The notes: generated by a model from the sequence alone, not told the origin. A stretch of 7,355 nucleotides of DNA from an uncultured Collinsella sp. (GCA_902492545.1 CABULX010000107.1:1-7355), one strand, 5' to 3'. Shown: positions 1 to 6,617, numbered from the stretch's first letter. A program made the numbers and translations.

Positions 1-41
1 ATCTTCTCGACCGCCTCCTCCGGGTACTTATTGCGTGCCAC
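1..41 (-). CDS. TetR/AcrR-family regulator, N-terminal 13 codons only (runs off left edge)
   Basis: Only the first 13 codons plus two bases are in the window. They read MARNKYPEEAVEK from a GTG start at 41-39. A Shine-Dalgarno GGAGG (complement of 47-51) lies 5 bases upstream of the start. The opening MARNKYPEE.VEKI is typical of TetR-family repressors of Gram-positive bacteria, in which helix 1 of the DNA-binding domain follows immediately. The gene diverges from the ABC transporter operon across about 190 bp, the usual arrangement for a TetR repressor of a neighbouring transporter. Family assignment rests on very few residues, so it is tentative; the rest of the protein lies outside the window. 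Confidence 0.55.
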   Translation of the reverse strand, partial: MARNKYPEEAVEK

Positions 42-234
42 GGGCACCTCCGTCCTTATTATCACGAAAAATACCATGAGAGGCGTGCGGGTCGAGAAGG
101 GCTGGCGCCAAAAGAGCCCAACGGCCGTTACGGCTTCGTTAGAAACGCGCCCCACCATGGATGGTGAACCCGAAAGGCAAGGCGCGCGGGCACGGCGACT
201 CGGCCCGCGCGCCCGGAAGAGAAAGGACGAACCC
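42..234. promoter_or_regulatory. Divergent control region between the TetR-like gene and the ABC operon
   Basis: This gap should hold both divergent promoters. Visible elements are an 8-bp palindrome TGGCGCCA (103-110), a 10-bp palindrome AACGGCCGTT (120-129), an 11-bp interrupted palindrome GCCGT-T-ACGGC (124-134), a direct repeat CGTTA-N6-CGTTA (126-141) with an 11-bp period, and an inverted repeat CACCAT-GG-ATGGTG (153-166). Direct repeats with 10-11 bp spacing suit OmpR-family response regulators, and palindromes suit TetR dimers. That both act here is inference. A GATAAT hexamer on the minus strand (63-58) could be a -10 element for the TetR-like gene but lies very close to its ribosome site. 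I see no convincing sigma-70 promoter for the plus-strand operon. Confidence 0.5.
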
Positions 235-959
<725 letters not shown>

Positions 960-963
<4 letters not shown>

Positions 964-1730
964 CGGGCGAGAAAGGCGGCCTGCTCGCATGCCTGCGCGC
1001 CGAGGCCCTGAAGTCGCACCACGCGGCACCGGTTCGCCTGGCCGTGCTCATGGCACTGCCGATGCCGCTGCTCGGCGCGATGCCCTACCGGGGCGTGCAG
1101 ATCTTCAGCGCGTGGAACTACTGGTACGCGCTCTTCCTGCCCGTGGCTCTCTCGCTCGTGGTGGCGTGCGTCGCGCGGGCGGACGCGCGCACGCGGATGC
1201 GGGGGCTTCTGGGCCTGGGCTTCTCGCTTAGGAGCGCCTGGTGGGCCAAGGCGCTCTGGTGCCTCGCGCTCTGCGCGCTCTCGAACCTCGTGGTCTTCGG
1301 CATCTACCTCGCGGGATCGGCGTTCTCCTCGCAGGGCCTCACGGTCGCGGGCACGCTCACGATGCTCCTCTGCGCGCTCGTCAACACGGTGACCGCGGCG
1401 TGGATGATCCCCGCAGGGCTCTTCCTCACGGCGCGGCTCGGCATGCTCGCGGGCATCTTCTGCCCGCTCGCCGCGCAGCTCGTGGGTGGTTTCGCCTGGT
1501 CGCTGGTGCCGCTGCCGCAGCTCTTTCCGCCGTCGGCGAGCATGGTCATCCCTACGAGCTTCATCCCCGTGCTGCCGAGCGGCGAGCCACTCGCGGCGGA
1601 CATGGCGCTCGGCGGGGCACTCGCGGCGGACGGCATGCTCACACTGGCGGGCCTTGCGGTCTGCGCGCTCGCGTTCGCCGCGCTCACGGCGGCGGGCGCG
1701 GCCTGGTTCGCGCGCTCCGAGGAGAGATGA
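960..1730 (+). CDS. Lantibiotic-immunity ABC transporter permease (LanE/MutE/EpiE-like)
   Basis: A 256-residue integral membrane protein, the usual size for LanE permeases. After a short cytoplasmic start containing LRAEALKSHH come about six hydrophobic stretches, near residues 25-43, 53-73, 97-120, 127-150, 155-183 and 224-250. The segment WNYWYALFLP (52-61) at the start of the second helix is the best family marker I can see. It should pair with the LanF-like ATPase upstream and the second permease downstream to form the transporter. The start overlaps the ATPase stop codon (ATGA) and GGAGG at 948-952 lies 7 bases upstream, so the start is secure. The stop overlaps the start region of the next gene. 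Substrate cannot be read from sequence; a cationic or lanthionine peptide is inferred from the family. Confidence 0.88.
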
Positions 1731-2545
1731 TGGCCATGACACGACTCTCCGACCCGACGCCGCGCATGACTCTCGCGCGGGCCCTGCTCTCCGAGGCCCT
1801 GCGCCTGGCGCGCTCCCCGCTCACGGCGGTGCACCTCGTCTGCGGCCTGGCAGCCGGTCTTGCCTGCGGCGAGTACTTCTCCGTTACCCGATGGGACCCG
1901 GCGCTGGGCGCGGACGCCTACGTCCAGTTCCTCGGCGCCCTCATGCCGCTCATGTCCGCCATCGTCTGTGGGCTCGCCGTGGACGAAGAGCGTGCTGCCG
2001 GGCGCCTCGCCAACCTCACGGCGGTCCCCTCGCGCGGGCGCGCCGTCGCGGCGAAGCTACTCGCCCTTGCGGCGCTCGGCGCGGGCGCGCTGGCCGTGGC
2101 GCTCGGCGTGTTCGGGGCCGTGCTCGCCGTCGCCGGGCGCCTGCCGCTCGGGCCCGCTCCGCTTGCGGCCGCCTGGGCGGGCATCGTGCTGGGCAGCCTG
2201 CCCCTCTACGCGCTGGGGCTCGGCGTGGCCCTGCGCCTCGGCCGCAACGCCGCCATCGGCGCCGGCGCGGCGGGGATGCTCCTCGCGTTCTTCTCAGTGG
2301 GCGGACTTGCGCACGGCCTCATGACCGGCGAGCTCACCGGTGCCCTGGCGACGCCCCTGAGCTGGGTGCCGCTCGCCTGGCCCGCGCGCCTAGGGTCGCT
2401 CGGGGTGGAGGCCTTCATCGACGCCGCACGCGCGGCGGGCCCTCTCCTCACGACTGCGCTCGCGGGCCTCGTGCTCGCCCTGGCAGCCGCCGCCGTCCTT
2501 CTGGCCTGGTTCTGCCGCTTCGAGGACGGGAGGGCAGATGCGTAG
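1730..2545 (+). CDS. Lantibiotic-immunity ABC transporter permease (LanG/MutG-like)
   Basis: A 271-residue, Ala/Gly/Leu-rich membrane protein with about six predicted helices, the second permease of the transporter. The segment around residues 64-100 (FLGALMPLMSAIVCGLAVDEE, then AGRLANLTAVPSR) resembles the conserved second-helix and loop region of LanG proteins, where an acidic pair precedes an A-G-x-x-x-N-L motif. Three ATGs are possible, at 1727, 1730 and 1736. I chose 1730 because AGGAG (1720-1724) sits 5 bases before it. ATG 1727 would give the classic ATGA overlap but leaves only 2 bases of spacing. The 3' end overlaps the YxeA-like gene by 8 bases. Base composition is the same as the rest of the operon, with no sign of transfer. 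Confidence 0.87.
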   Translation: MAMTRLSDPTPRMTLARALLSEALRLARSPLTAVHLVCGLAAGLACGEYFSVTRWDPALGADAYVQFLGALMPLMSAIVCGLAVDEERAAGRLANLTAVPSRGRAVAAKLLALAALGAGALAVALGVFGAVLAVAGRLPLGPAPLAAAWAGIVLGSLPLYALGLGVALRLGRNAAIGAGAAGMLLAFFSVGGLAHGLMTGELTGALATPLSWVPLAWPARLGSLGVEAFIDAARAAGPLLTTALAGLVLALAAAAVLLAWFCRFEDGRADA

Positions 2546-2939
2546 GAAGCCGCTCGCCGCCGTGCTCGCCCTCCTCTCCGCAGCGCTCGTCCTGGGCGGG
2601 AATGCCCTGCTCGACGCCGGCTGGGGGCCGGCGCTGCGCTCGATCGCCGACCGCGTGCTGCCCAACCCTGAGATCACCATGTGGGCGCCCGCGCCCGAGC
2701 CCGGCAGCCACGCGAGCTCCTACGCCGACGCCACCGGGGCGGGGGCGAACTACGTCTACCTAGTGGACGCGGCGGACGACAGGGGCAATGTCCGAGAGCT
2801 CCAGCTCATCTTCTTCGGACGGGAGTCGGACGGCGAGGGCTGGCTCGAGATCGAGGCGCGCGGCGGCTCGGGCGTGCGCTACCGCGCGTGCGATGCGGCC
2901 GAGGCGCCCGCGGCTGCGCGCGGGGCTCTGGACCGCTGA
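2538..2939 (+). CDS. Small exported YxeA-like protein of the resistance operon
   Basis: A 133-residue protein starting with MRRK and a hydrophobic stretch (about 5-27), read as a signal peptide or single membrane anchor. There is no lipobox cysteine, so it is not an obvious lipoprotein. The mature part has the layout of the YxeA (DUF1093) family: an aromatic strand NYVYLVDAAD (71-80), a D-x-x-G-N-x-x-E-L segment (81-88) followed by IFFGRE, a W-L-E-I strand (102-105), and SGVRYRACDAAEAP near the end (111-124). In Bacillus subtilis, yxeA lies beside a peptide-responsive two-component system and ABC transporter (yxdJK-yxdLM), which matches this context. The biochemical role of the family is not established. 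The start overlaps the permease stop by 8 bases, with GGGAGGG just upstream, so it is cotranslated. Family assignment is by eye and moderate. Confidence 0.72.
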   Translation: MRRKPLAAVLALLSAALVLGGNALLDAGWGPALRSIADRVLPNPEITMWAPAPEPGSHASSYADATGAGANYVYLVDAADDRGNVRELQLIFFGRESDGEGWLEIEARGGSGVRYRACDAAEAPAAARGALDR

Positions 2940-2957
2940 GCGCGGCGCTAGTACAAT
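2929..2957 (+). promoter_or_regulatory. Candidate sigma-70 promoter for the response regulator-kinase pair
   Basis: TGGACC (2929-2934) and TACAAT (2952-2957) are separated by exactly 17 bases, giving 4/6 and 5/6 matches to the -35 and -10 consensus. The -35 lies inside the last codons of the YxeA-like gene. Transcription would begin near 2964, leaving a leader of about 20 bases containing the strong AGGAGG ribosome site (2973-2978), which is 6 bases before the ATG at 2985. This would let the sensing pair be made independently of the transporter operon. Confidence 0.5.
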
Positions 2958-2984
2958 GCCGACGGGAGTTTCAGGAGGTCGAAC

Positions 2985-3647
2985 ATGGCGAGGATACTGG
3001 CAGTGGATGATGAGCGGGCGATCCTCGACGCGCTCGCGCGCGTCCTCGGCCGCGACGGCCATGAGGTCGTCAGGGCAGCGGACCCGACGGCGGTCCCGGG
3101 GATGGACCTCTCGCGCTTCGACCTCGTGCTCTGCGACGTCATGATGCCGGGGCTCGACGGCTTCGAGCTCGTGCGGCAGATCCGCCCGGACTTCGACGGG
3201 CCCATCATCTTCCTGACCGCGCGCGTGGCCGAGGAGGACGCCGTGGCCGGCTACGGCCTGGGCGCCGACGACTACGTCCGCAAGCCCTTCGGGGCCGCGG
3301 AGCTGCGCGCCAAGGTCGCGGCCCATCTACGCCGTGAGCGCCGGCCGCGCTCGCACGCCCTCTCCTTCGGGGAGGTGCGGATCGACCTCGGGGCGCACGG
3401 CCTCGCCGTGGGCGGCGAGGCCGTGCCGCTCACGCCCACCGAGTACGCCATCTGCGAGTACCTCGCCCGCCACCCCGGGCAGGTCATGAGCCGCGCGCAG
3501 ATCCGCGAGGCAGTGCTCGGCTGGGAGAGCGACGCCGACGACGCGGCCATATCCATGCAGGTCAGCCGCGCCCGGAGGAAACTCTCCGAGGCCGGCGCCG
3601 ATCCGATCGCGACCGTCTGGGGGGTGGGGTACAAGTGGCAGCTCTGA
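2985..3647 (+). CDS. OmpR/PhoB-family response regulator
   Basis: A 220-residue DNA-binding response regulator, of normal length for the family. The receiver domain (about 1-118) has the acidic pair Asp8-Asp9, phosphoacceptor Asp51 in LCDVMMPGLDG, Thr78 and Lys100 in VRKPF. The winged-helix output domain (about 126-220) contains LTPTEYAICEYLARHPGQVMSR, split by the recognition helix region AAISMQVSRARRKL, and ends in the classic VWGVGYKWQL wing. Phosphorylated by the kinase downstream, it would bind direct repeats, most plausibly ahead of the ABC operon (CGTTA repeats at 126-141) and perhaps its own promoter. The ATG has AGGAGG at ideal spacing. Relatives include NsrR, SpaR and CprR of lantibiotic sensing systems, though sequence alone does not fix the target genes. 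Confidence 0.93.
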   Translation: MARILAVDDERAILDALARVLGRDGHEVVRAADPTAVPGMDLSRFDLVLCDVMMPGLDGFELVRQIRPDFDGPIIFLTARVAEEDAVAGYGLGADDYVRKPFGAAELRAKVAAHLRRERRPRSHALSFGEVRIDLGAHGLAVGGEAVPLTPTEYAICEYLARHPGQVMSRAQIREAVLGWESDADDAAISMQVSRARRKLSEAGADPIATVWGVGYKWQL

Positions 3648-3673
3648 GGACCGGGGCGCGAGGTCGCGGGGGC

Positions 3674-5062
3674 ATGCCGCTCTCCTTCGTCATCGCGCGA
3701 TACTTCGCCTACGCGTTCGCGGCGGTCGCCACGGCGTGGCTCGCCTCGTTCATGGCGCTCTCCGCGGCGATCAACGCGGGCTTCGTCTACGAGGCAAGCT
3801 GGGGGCCGGCCAATGCGCGCGAAGTCGCGGAGGGCCTGGCACGCGACGGCGTCTGCGGGCAGCAGGACGTGCCGACGGCGTACCGCTACCTCATCCTGAA
3901 TAAGGACGGATACGTGCTGATGACAGACCTCGAGGGCACGCGGCTCGAGGACGCGACGGAAATGGCCCGTGCGGCACTCGCCGCGGATCCGGGCACAGTG
4001 GAGATCGAGGGCGGGGGCTCGGGCCTCACCTACGCCGCGTTCCCGCTCAAGGGCGGCGGGGCCTGCGCACTCGTCAGCGAGTACCTGCCGCAGTGGGTCT
4101 CGCGCGACCTCGCCGGCCTGCTTCCCAACCCGCAGAATCTCATGCTCGTCGGCGCCGCTGCGGGAAGCGCGCTCGCGCTCGCGCTCGTGGCACGCCGCGC
4201 GAGCCGCGTGATCTCGCGCAAGATGGCGCCGCTCGCGGAGGCGGCGGGGCGCGTCGGCGCGGGGGAGCTCGACTTCGCGGTCGGCAGCACCAACGTGCGC
4301 GAGGTGAACGACGTCCTCGCCGCGATGGACGCCATGCGGACCTCCCTCGCCGAGTCACTCGAGGCCCGCTGGGCCGCGGAGCGGGGGCAGCGCGAGCAGG
4401 TGGCGTCGCTCGCCCACGACCTCAAGACGCCGCTCACCGTGCTGCGCGCCAACGCCGACTTCGTGGCGGAGGAGCTGGAAGACGAGAAAGACGCCGACCT
4501 CGCGGCCGCCGCGCGCGACATAGCCGGCAGTGTCGAAAGGCTCGACGGCTACGTGCGCCTGCTCATCGAGGCCTCGCGCGGGTCCGGCGGGGCTGAGAGG
4601 GCCCCCATGCGGCCGGCCGAGCTCTGCGAGCAGGTCCTCGCCGAGGCCGCCCAGATCGCCCGAGCGCGAGGCGTGACGCTCGACGCGGCCACGGGCCCTG
4701 CTGTCGCGGGCGCGCCCGAGGCCCCGCTCGACCGAACCGCCCTGGCGCGAGCCGCCGCGAACCTCGTGGCCAACGCCGCCGAGCACGCGCGCTCGCGCGT
4801 GGCGGTCTCCTGCGACGTCGCGGGCGGACACCTCGTCATCGAGGTGTCCGACGACGGACCGGGCTTCTCTCCCGCCGCCCTCGAACGCAGCTGCGAGCGC
4901 CTCTTCACAGACGACTCCTCCCGCTCCTCGCGCGACGGAGGCCGCCACTACGGGCTCGGCCTCCACGCCGCCTCCGAGGCCGCGAGCGCCCACGGGGGCT
5001 CCGTCTCGCTCGCCAACAGCCCCTCGGGCGGCGCGGTGGCCACCATCGCGGTCCCCCTGTGA
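3674..5062 (+). CDS. Membrane sensor histidine kinase, partner of the upstream regulator
   Basis: A 462-residue kinase with a full set of motifs. TM1 is about residues 5-34, an outside sensor domain runs about 35-153, and TM2 is about 154-174. A HAMP-like linker follows (APLAEAAGRVGAGELDF). The H-box is SLAHDLKTPLTVL with phosphorylated His248. The N-box is NLVANAAEHA, the G1 box DDGPGF (393-398), and the G2 box HYGLGLH (425-431). The sensor domain holds two cysteines, Cys61 and Cys131, which could form a disulfide outside the membrane. A sizeable sensor domain separates it from the minimal intramembrane-sensing (BceS-like) kinases. I chose ATG 3674, which has GAGG 10 bases upstream. A GTG at 3635 would add 13 residues and overlap the regulator, but lacks a good ribosome site. 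It probably detects the peptide that the ABC transporter handles; the ligand is unknown. Confidence 0.92.
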   Translation: MPLSFVIARYFAYAFAAVATAWLASFMALSAAINAGFVYEASWGPANAREVAEGLARDGVCGQQDVPTAYRYLILNKDGYVLMTDLEGTRLEDATEMARAALAADPGTVEIEGGGSGLTYAAFPLKGGGACALVSEYLPQWVSRDLAGLLPNPQNLMLVGAAAGSALALALVARRASRVISRKMAPLAEAAGRVGAGELDFAVGSTNVREVNDVLAAMDAMRTSLAESLEARWAAERGQREQVASLAHDLKTPLTVLRANADFVAEELEDEKDADLAAAARDIAGSVERLDGYVRLLIEASRGSGGAERAPMRPAELCEQVLAEAAQIARARGVTLDAATGPAVAGAPEAPLDRTALARAAANLVANAAEHARSRVAVSCDVAGGHLVIEVSDDGPGFSPAALERSCERLFTDDSSRSSRDGGRHYGLGLHAASEAASAHGGSVSLANSPSGGAVATIAVPL

Positions 5063-5086
5063 GGGCCTGACGACTCAGGCCCTCAC
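5059..5086 (+). terminator. Hairpin terminator overlapping the kinase stop codon
   Basis: A perfect 12-bp stem, GTGAGGGCCTGA / TCAGGCCCTCAC, with a CGAC tetraloop. The 5' arm contains the kinase TGA stop codon. No T-run follows, so it would work as the U-less type seen in GC-rich bacteria, or as a 3'-end stabilising structure. Being symmetric, it could also stop leftward transcription from the element side. Confidence 0.75.
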
Positions 5087-5171
5087 ACCGGCGTGGCTCG
5101 CAACCAAACACTTCCATCTTGAAATACGGGGAGTAAATAGCGAAATCGCAGGTGAAGGGGAGTAAAACGAC

Positions 5172-5208
5172 AAAGAAAAAGCCTCCGTCCCAACCTGGGA
5201 ACGGAGGC
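5172..5208 (-). terminator. Rho-independent terminator, minus strand
   Basis: Read on the minus strand, GCCTCCGT pairs with ACGGAGGC (5201-5208 with 5181-5188). An inner CCC/GGG continues the stem, the loop is short, and the trailing strand is TTTTTCTTT (5180-5172). This is a textbook intrinsic terminator. It begins 13 bases past the TAA of the decayed guaA-like tail, so it may be the original guaA terminator. It may now serve the minus-strand regulator gene ending at 5453. Confidence 0.85.
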
Positions 5209-5221
5209 TCGGTTACCGTAT

Positions 5222-5269
5222 TTACTCACCAATGTCGCTGGCGGCTTTGCCGTGACTCTCGTACGAAAC
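5222..5269 (-). pseudogene. Decayed guaA (GMP synthetase) 3'-end remnant, tentative
   Basis: On the minus strand one frame reads V-S-Y-E (5269-5258). After one extra base (5257) the next frame reads VTAKPPAT (5256-5233). GuaA proteins end in V-x-Y-D-[IV]-T-x-K-P-P-[AG]-T-I-E-W-E. The final codons here are damaged: where ATIEWE-stop is expected the DNA reads ACATTGGTGAGTAA, about four bases shorter, but still ends GAGTAA. A strong terminator follows 13 bases later. I read this as an old guaA 3' end left by integration events. The match spans only about 12 residues and needs two frame changes, so chance similarity is possible. Confidence 0.38.
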
Positions 5270-5323
5270 AAAACTCAGCGTCACAGTGCGGCACTCAAAA
5301 ATGCAGGTCAGAACCCTGTCGGG

Positions 5324-5338
5324 CTACTCCCACTCGAT
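5324..5338 (-). other. Putative attachment-site core: guaA 3' end encoding IEWE-stop
   Basis: On the minus strand ATCGAGTGGGAGTAG encodes I-E-W-E-stop, the near-universal C-terminus of GMP synthetase. The 3' end of guaA is a documented integration hotspot for genomic islands carrying tyrosine integrases. The residues just upstream (PAAPV) keep the frame, but there is no GuaA body; that frame is closed by a stop at 5429-5431. This is what is expected at the element-to-chromosome junction distal to guaA, with the element to the right. An integrase and an excisionase lie 1.4-1.7 kb away on the same side. The exact crossover bases cannot be set without the second copy. Confidence 0.62.
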
Positions 5339-5357
5339 AACGGGTGCCGCAGGTAAA

Positions 5358-5378
5358 TGAGGCGCTCGTTTTGCCTCA
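5358..5378 (-). terminator. Weak hairpin between the regulator gene and the att core
   Basis: TGAGGC (5358-5363) pairs with GCCTCA (5373-5378) across a 9-base loop. On the minus strand it is followed only by TTT before the sequence changes, so terminator activity is doubtful. Its position near the proposed element end also allows a role as an integrase or excisionase binding feature. Nothing here distinguishes the two. Confidence 0.3.
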
Positions 5379-5452
5379 GTCCGTTCCATCAGGCATTCTC
5401 CCATCGCCGTTTGATACTCATTTGGTCCTCACGCCGGCTAATCTGACCACAA

Positions 5453-6589
5453 TTAGGGCAGGGCATACCCCTTCTTAAATCGCTCGTCAAAGGGACAGAA
5501 ATCGCTATAGACATAGCCGTCAATAAGCGATGAACCGTTCGGTTGGCGTATCTCATGCTGCCGGAACTTCTCGACATAGCCATCGGACTTATCGTGCTCG
5601 AAATAGTCGAACTGATCAAGCCATTCGTCGTATTCATCGGCCCGCTTCACGCGCGTTTCATACCTCTTCGCCCATTCAAAAAGAAAAGAGTCGGGAACAG
5701 GCGCTCTCGCTAGAAGCGCCGGCCCCTCTTCCAGCTGAACCGGAATCAATCCATATGAAGCCGAGAGCTGAAATAGCGCATGAGCAGCTTGAACAGGACT
5801 ACCGAAATCGGTAAATACAAGCGCTCCCCTCTTCACCTCAAGAGCGCCGGACAGTTTTTGAAGCGCCGCATATTTCGGCACCCTAGCCCCCTGCTCATAC
5901 GAACGTAGCGTTGCGAGGGAGAGATCGGCCTCTCGGGCCAAATCCAGCTGGGTCTTTGCAGGGGTACACCGCGCCCTTAGCTCTGGCAGCTTCTTGGACT
6001 GCATCCTATTTTGCCAGGGCGTAATCGGCACCCAGGACTCTCGCGGATCATATTCATATCGAAGGGGAAACTGGGACGGATCAAAGTCTGCTGCGTAGTT
6101 GTCCTTCCATCTTTCATAGTCGTCTCGGTCGGAGTCGCTCTCGATCTGAGCATACTGAGCGGCCCACTTTTTTAGAAACGCCTTCATGAAGGGCGAGGTC
6201 GGCTTGAGCGCAGAATAGTGCTCGTTTGCAACAGGCTCGAATCCGTATGTCGCGGCGAATTGGAAAAAAGCCTGAGCAATCAGATCCGTATCACTGAAGT
6301 CGTAATAGTGCAGCGACTCGGCCCGTATTCCGAAAGCATTCGCAAGTCTATCCAAATGCTCCTCCTTCGGGGCGGACTTCATCAGCTCGTAATTTCTTAA
6401 GGCCGATTCCGGGATTCCCGCTGCCTGCGCGGCCACCTTTCGAGTCCATTTTCGCGTCGAACGAAGACGAAGCAGCTTCTGAGACAGCTGCTGCCTTCCC
6501 CAGCGTTTACTCGTCTGTTCCCATTCCCTATCGACCACATATGACGACAAAGCTTCCGAAATTGCACCGACGCAGTCGACGGCAGTCAT
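5453..6589 (-). CDS. Tandem-duplicated XRE helix-turn-helix regulator of the mobile element
   Basis: A 378-residue protein built of two similar halves. Each has an XRE-type helix-turn-helix (about 36-92 and 200-258) followed by a helical domain (about 96-168 and 259-331). Matching pairs include LRNYE/LRSYE, DFSDTDLIAQAFFQFAATYG / DFGSPVQAAHALFQLSASYG, FLKKWAAQY / FLFEWAKRY and DDYERWKDNY / DEYDEWLDQF. Single-unit proteins with an HTH plus A-x-x-ALFQL-x-x-x-YGL-x-PV domain are familiar in Gram-positive genomes; two units in one chain is unusual. A tail of about 45 residues (334-378) is unlike either unit. The ATG has GGAGGT (complement of 6598-6603) 8 bases upstream. It diverges from the excisionase-integrase pair, so a role in controlling excision is likely but inferred. 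GC content is clearly lower than in the left operon. No catalytic motif is seen. Confidence 0.82.
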   Translation of the reverse strand: MTAVDCVGAISEALSSYVVDREWEQTSKRWGRQQLSQKLLRLRSTRKWTRKVAAQAAGIPESALRNYELMKSAPKEEHLDRLANAFGIRAESLHYYDFSDTDLIAQAFFQFAATYGFEPVANEHYSALKPTSPFMKAFLKKWAAQYAQIESDSDRDDYERWKDNYAADFDPSQFPLRYEYDPRESWVPITPWQNRMQSKKLPELRARCTPAKTQLDLAREADLSLATLRSYEQGARVPKYAALQKLSGALEVKRGALVFTDFGSPVQAAHALFQLSASYGLIPVQLEEGPALLARAPVPDSFLFEWAKRYETRVKRADEYDEWLDQFDYFEHDKSDGYVEKFRQHEIRQPNGSSLIDGYVYSDFCPFDERFKKGYALP

Positions 6590-6617
6590 CCAAATACACC
6601 TCCAACAAATAGTTGCC

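Larger units (their letters stand above)
5087..5452. other. Gene-free junction between GC-rich operon and mobile element
   Basis: I find no credible gene here; the short open frames have no ribosome sites or family features. GC content drops sharply just after the hairpin at 5086. The stretch carries a minus-strand terminator (5172-5208), a decayed guaA-like tail (5222-5269), a guaA-type att core (5324-5338), and two direct copies of GGGGAGTAAA (5128-5137 and 5157-5166) with a near copy on the other strand (5221-5230). It also has an odd palindrome AGTGC-G-GCACT (5285-5295) and a hairpin TGAGGC/GCCTCA (5358-5378) about 20 bp inside the proposed element end. No tRNA cloverleaf was found. Confidence 0.6.

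Noticed and set aside
31..234. N-terminal extension of the ABC ATPase frame by 68 residues
   Set aside because: The extension has no family similarity, no ribosome site at its first ATG, and runs through the divergent control region. ATG 235 has a well-spaced AAAGGA.
1486..2763. Long plus-strand open frame overlapping the two permeases and the YxeA-like gene
   Set aside because: Very Arg/Pro-rich, has no hydrophobic helices, and is a frame shadow of the real membrane proteins.
3635..3673. GTG 3635 as the kinase start
   Set aside because: Adds 13 Arg/Gly-rich residues ahead of TM1, lacks a Shine-Dalgarno, and overlaps the regulator stop. ATG 3674 has GAGG upstream. Not fully excluded.
4355..4993. 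Minus-strand open frame opposite the kinase
   Set aside because: Lies entirely within the kinase catalytic region, with Arg/Gly/Ala/Val-rich antisense-type composition.
5083..5271. Minus-strand 62-codon frame containing VTAKPPAT as a real gene
   Set aside because: No ribosome site, and it runs through the terminator hairpin and the kinase-side hairpin. Better read as a decayed guaA tail.
5324..5428. In-frame 35-codon stretch ending PAAPVIEWE as a functional gene
   Set aside because: Bounded by a stop at 5429-5431, no good start or ribosome site, and only the last four residues are GuaA-like. Treated as an att site.
5087..5452. tRNA gene as the integration target, or a CRISPR array
   Set aside because: No cloverleaf arms, T-psi-C box or CCA end seen on either strand. 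The short repeats are too few and too close to be a CRISPR array.
5530..5814. Plus-strand 94-codon frame
   Set aside because: Antisense to the regulator's C-terminal half, with no ribosome site and no recognisable domain.
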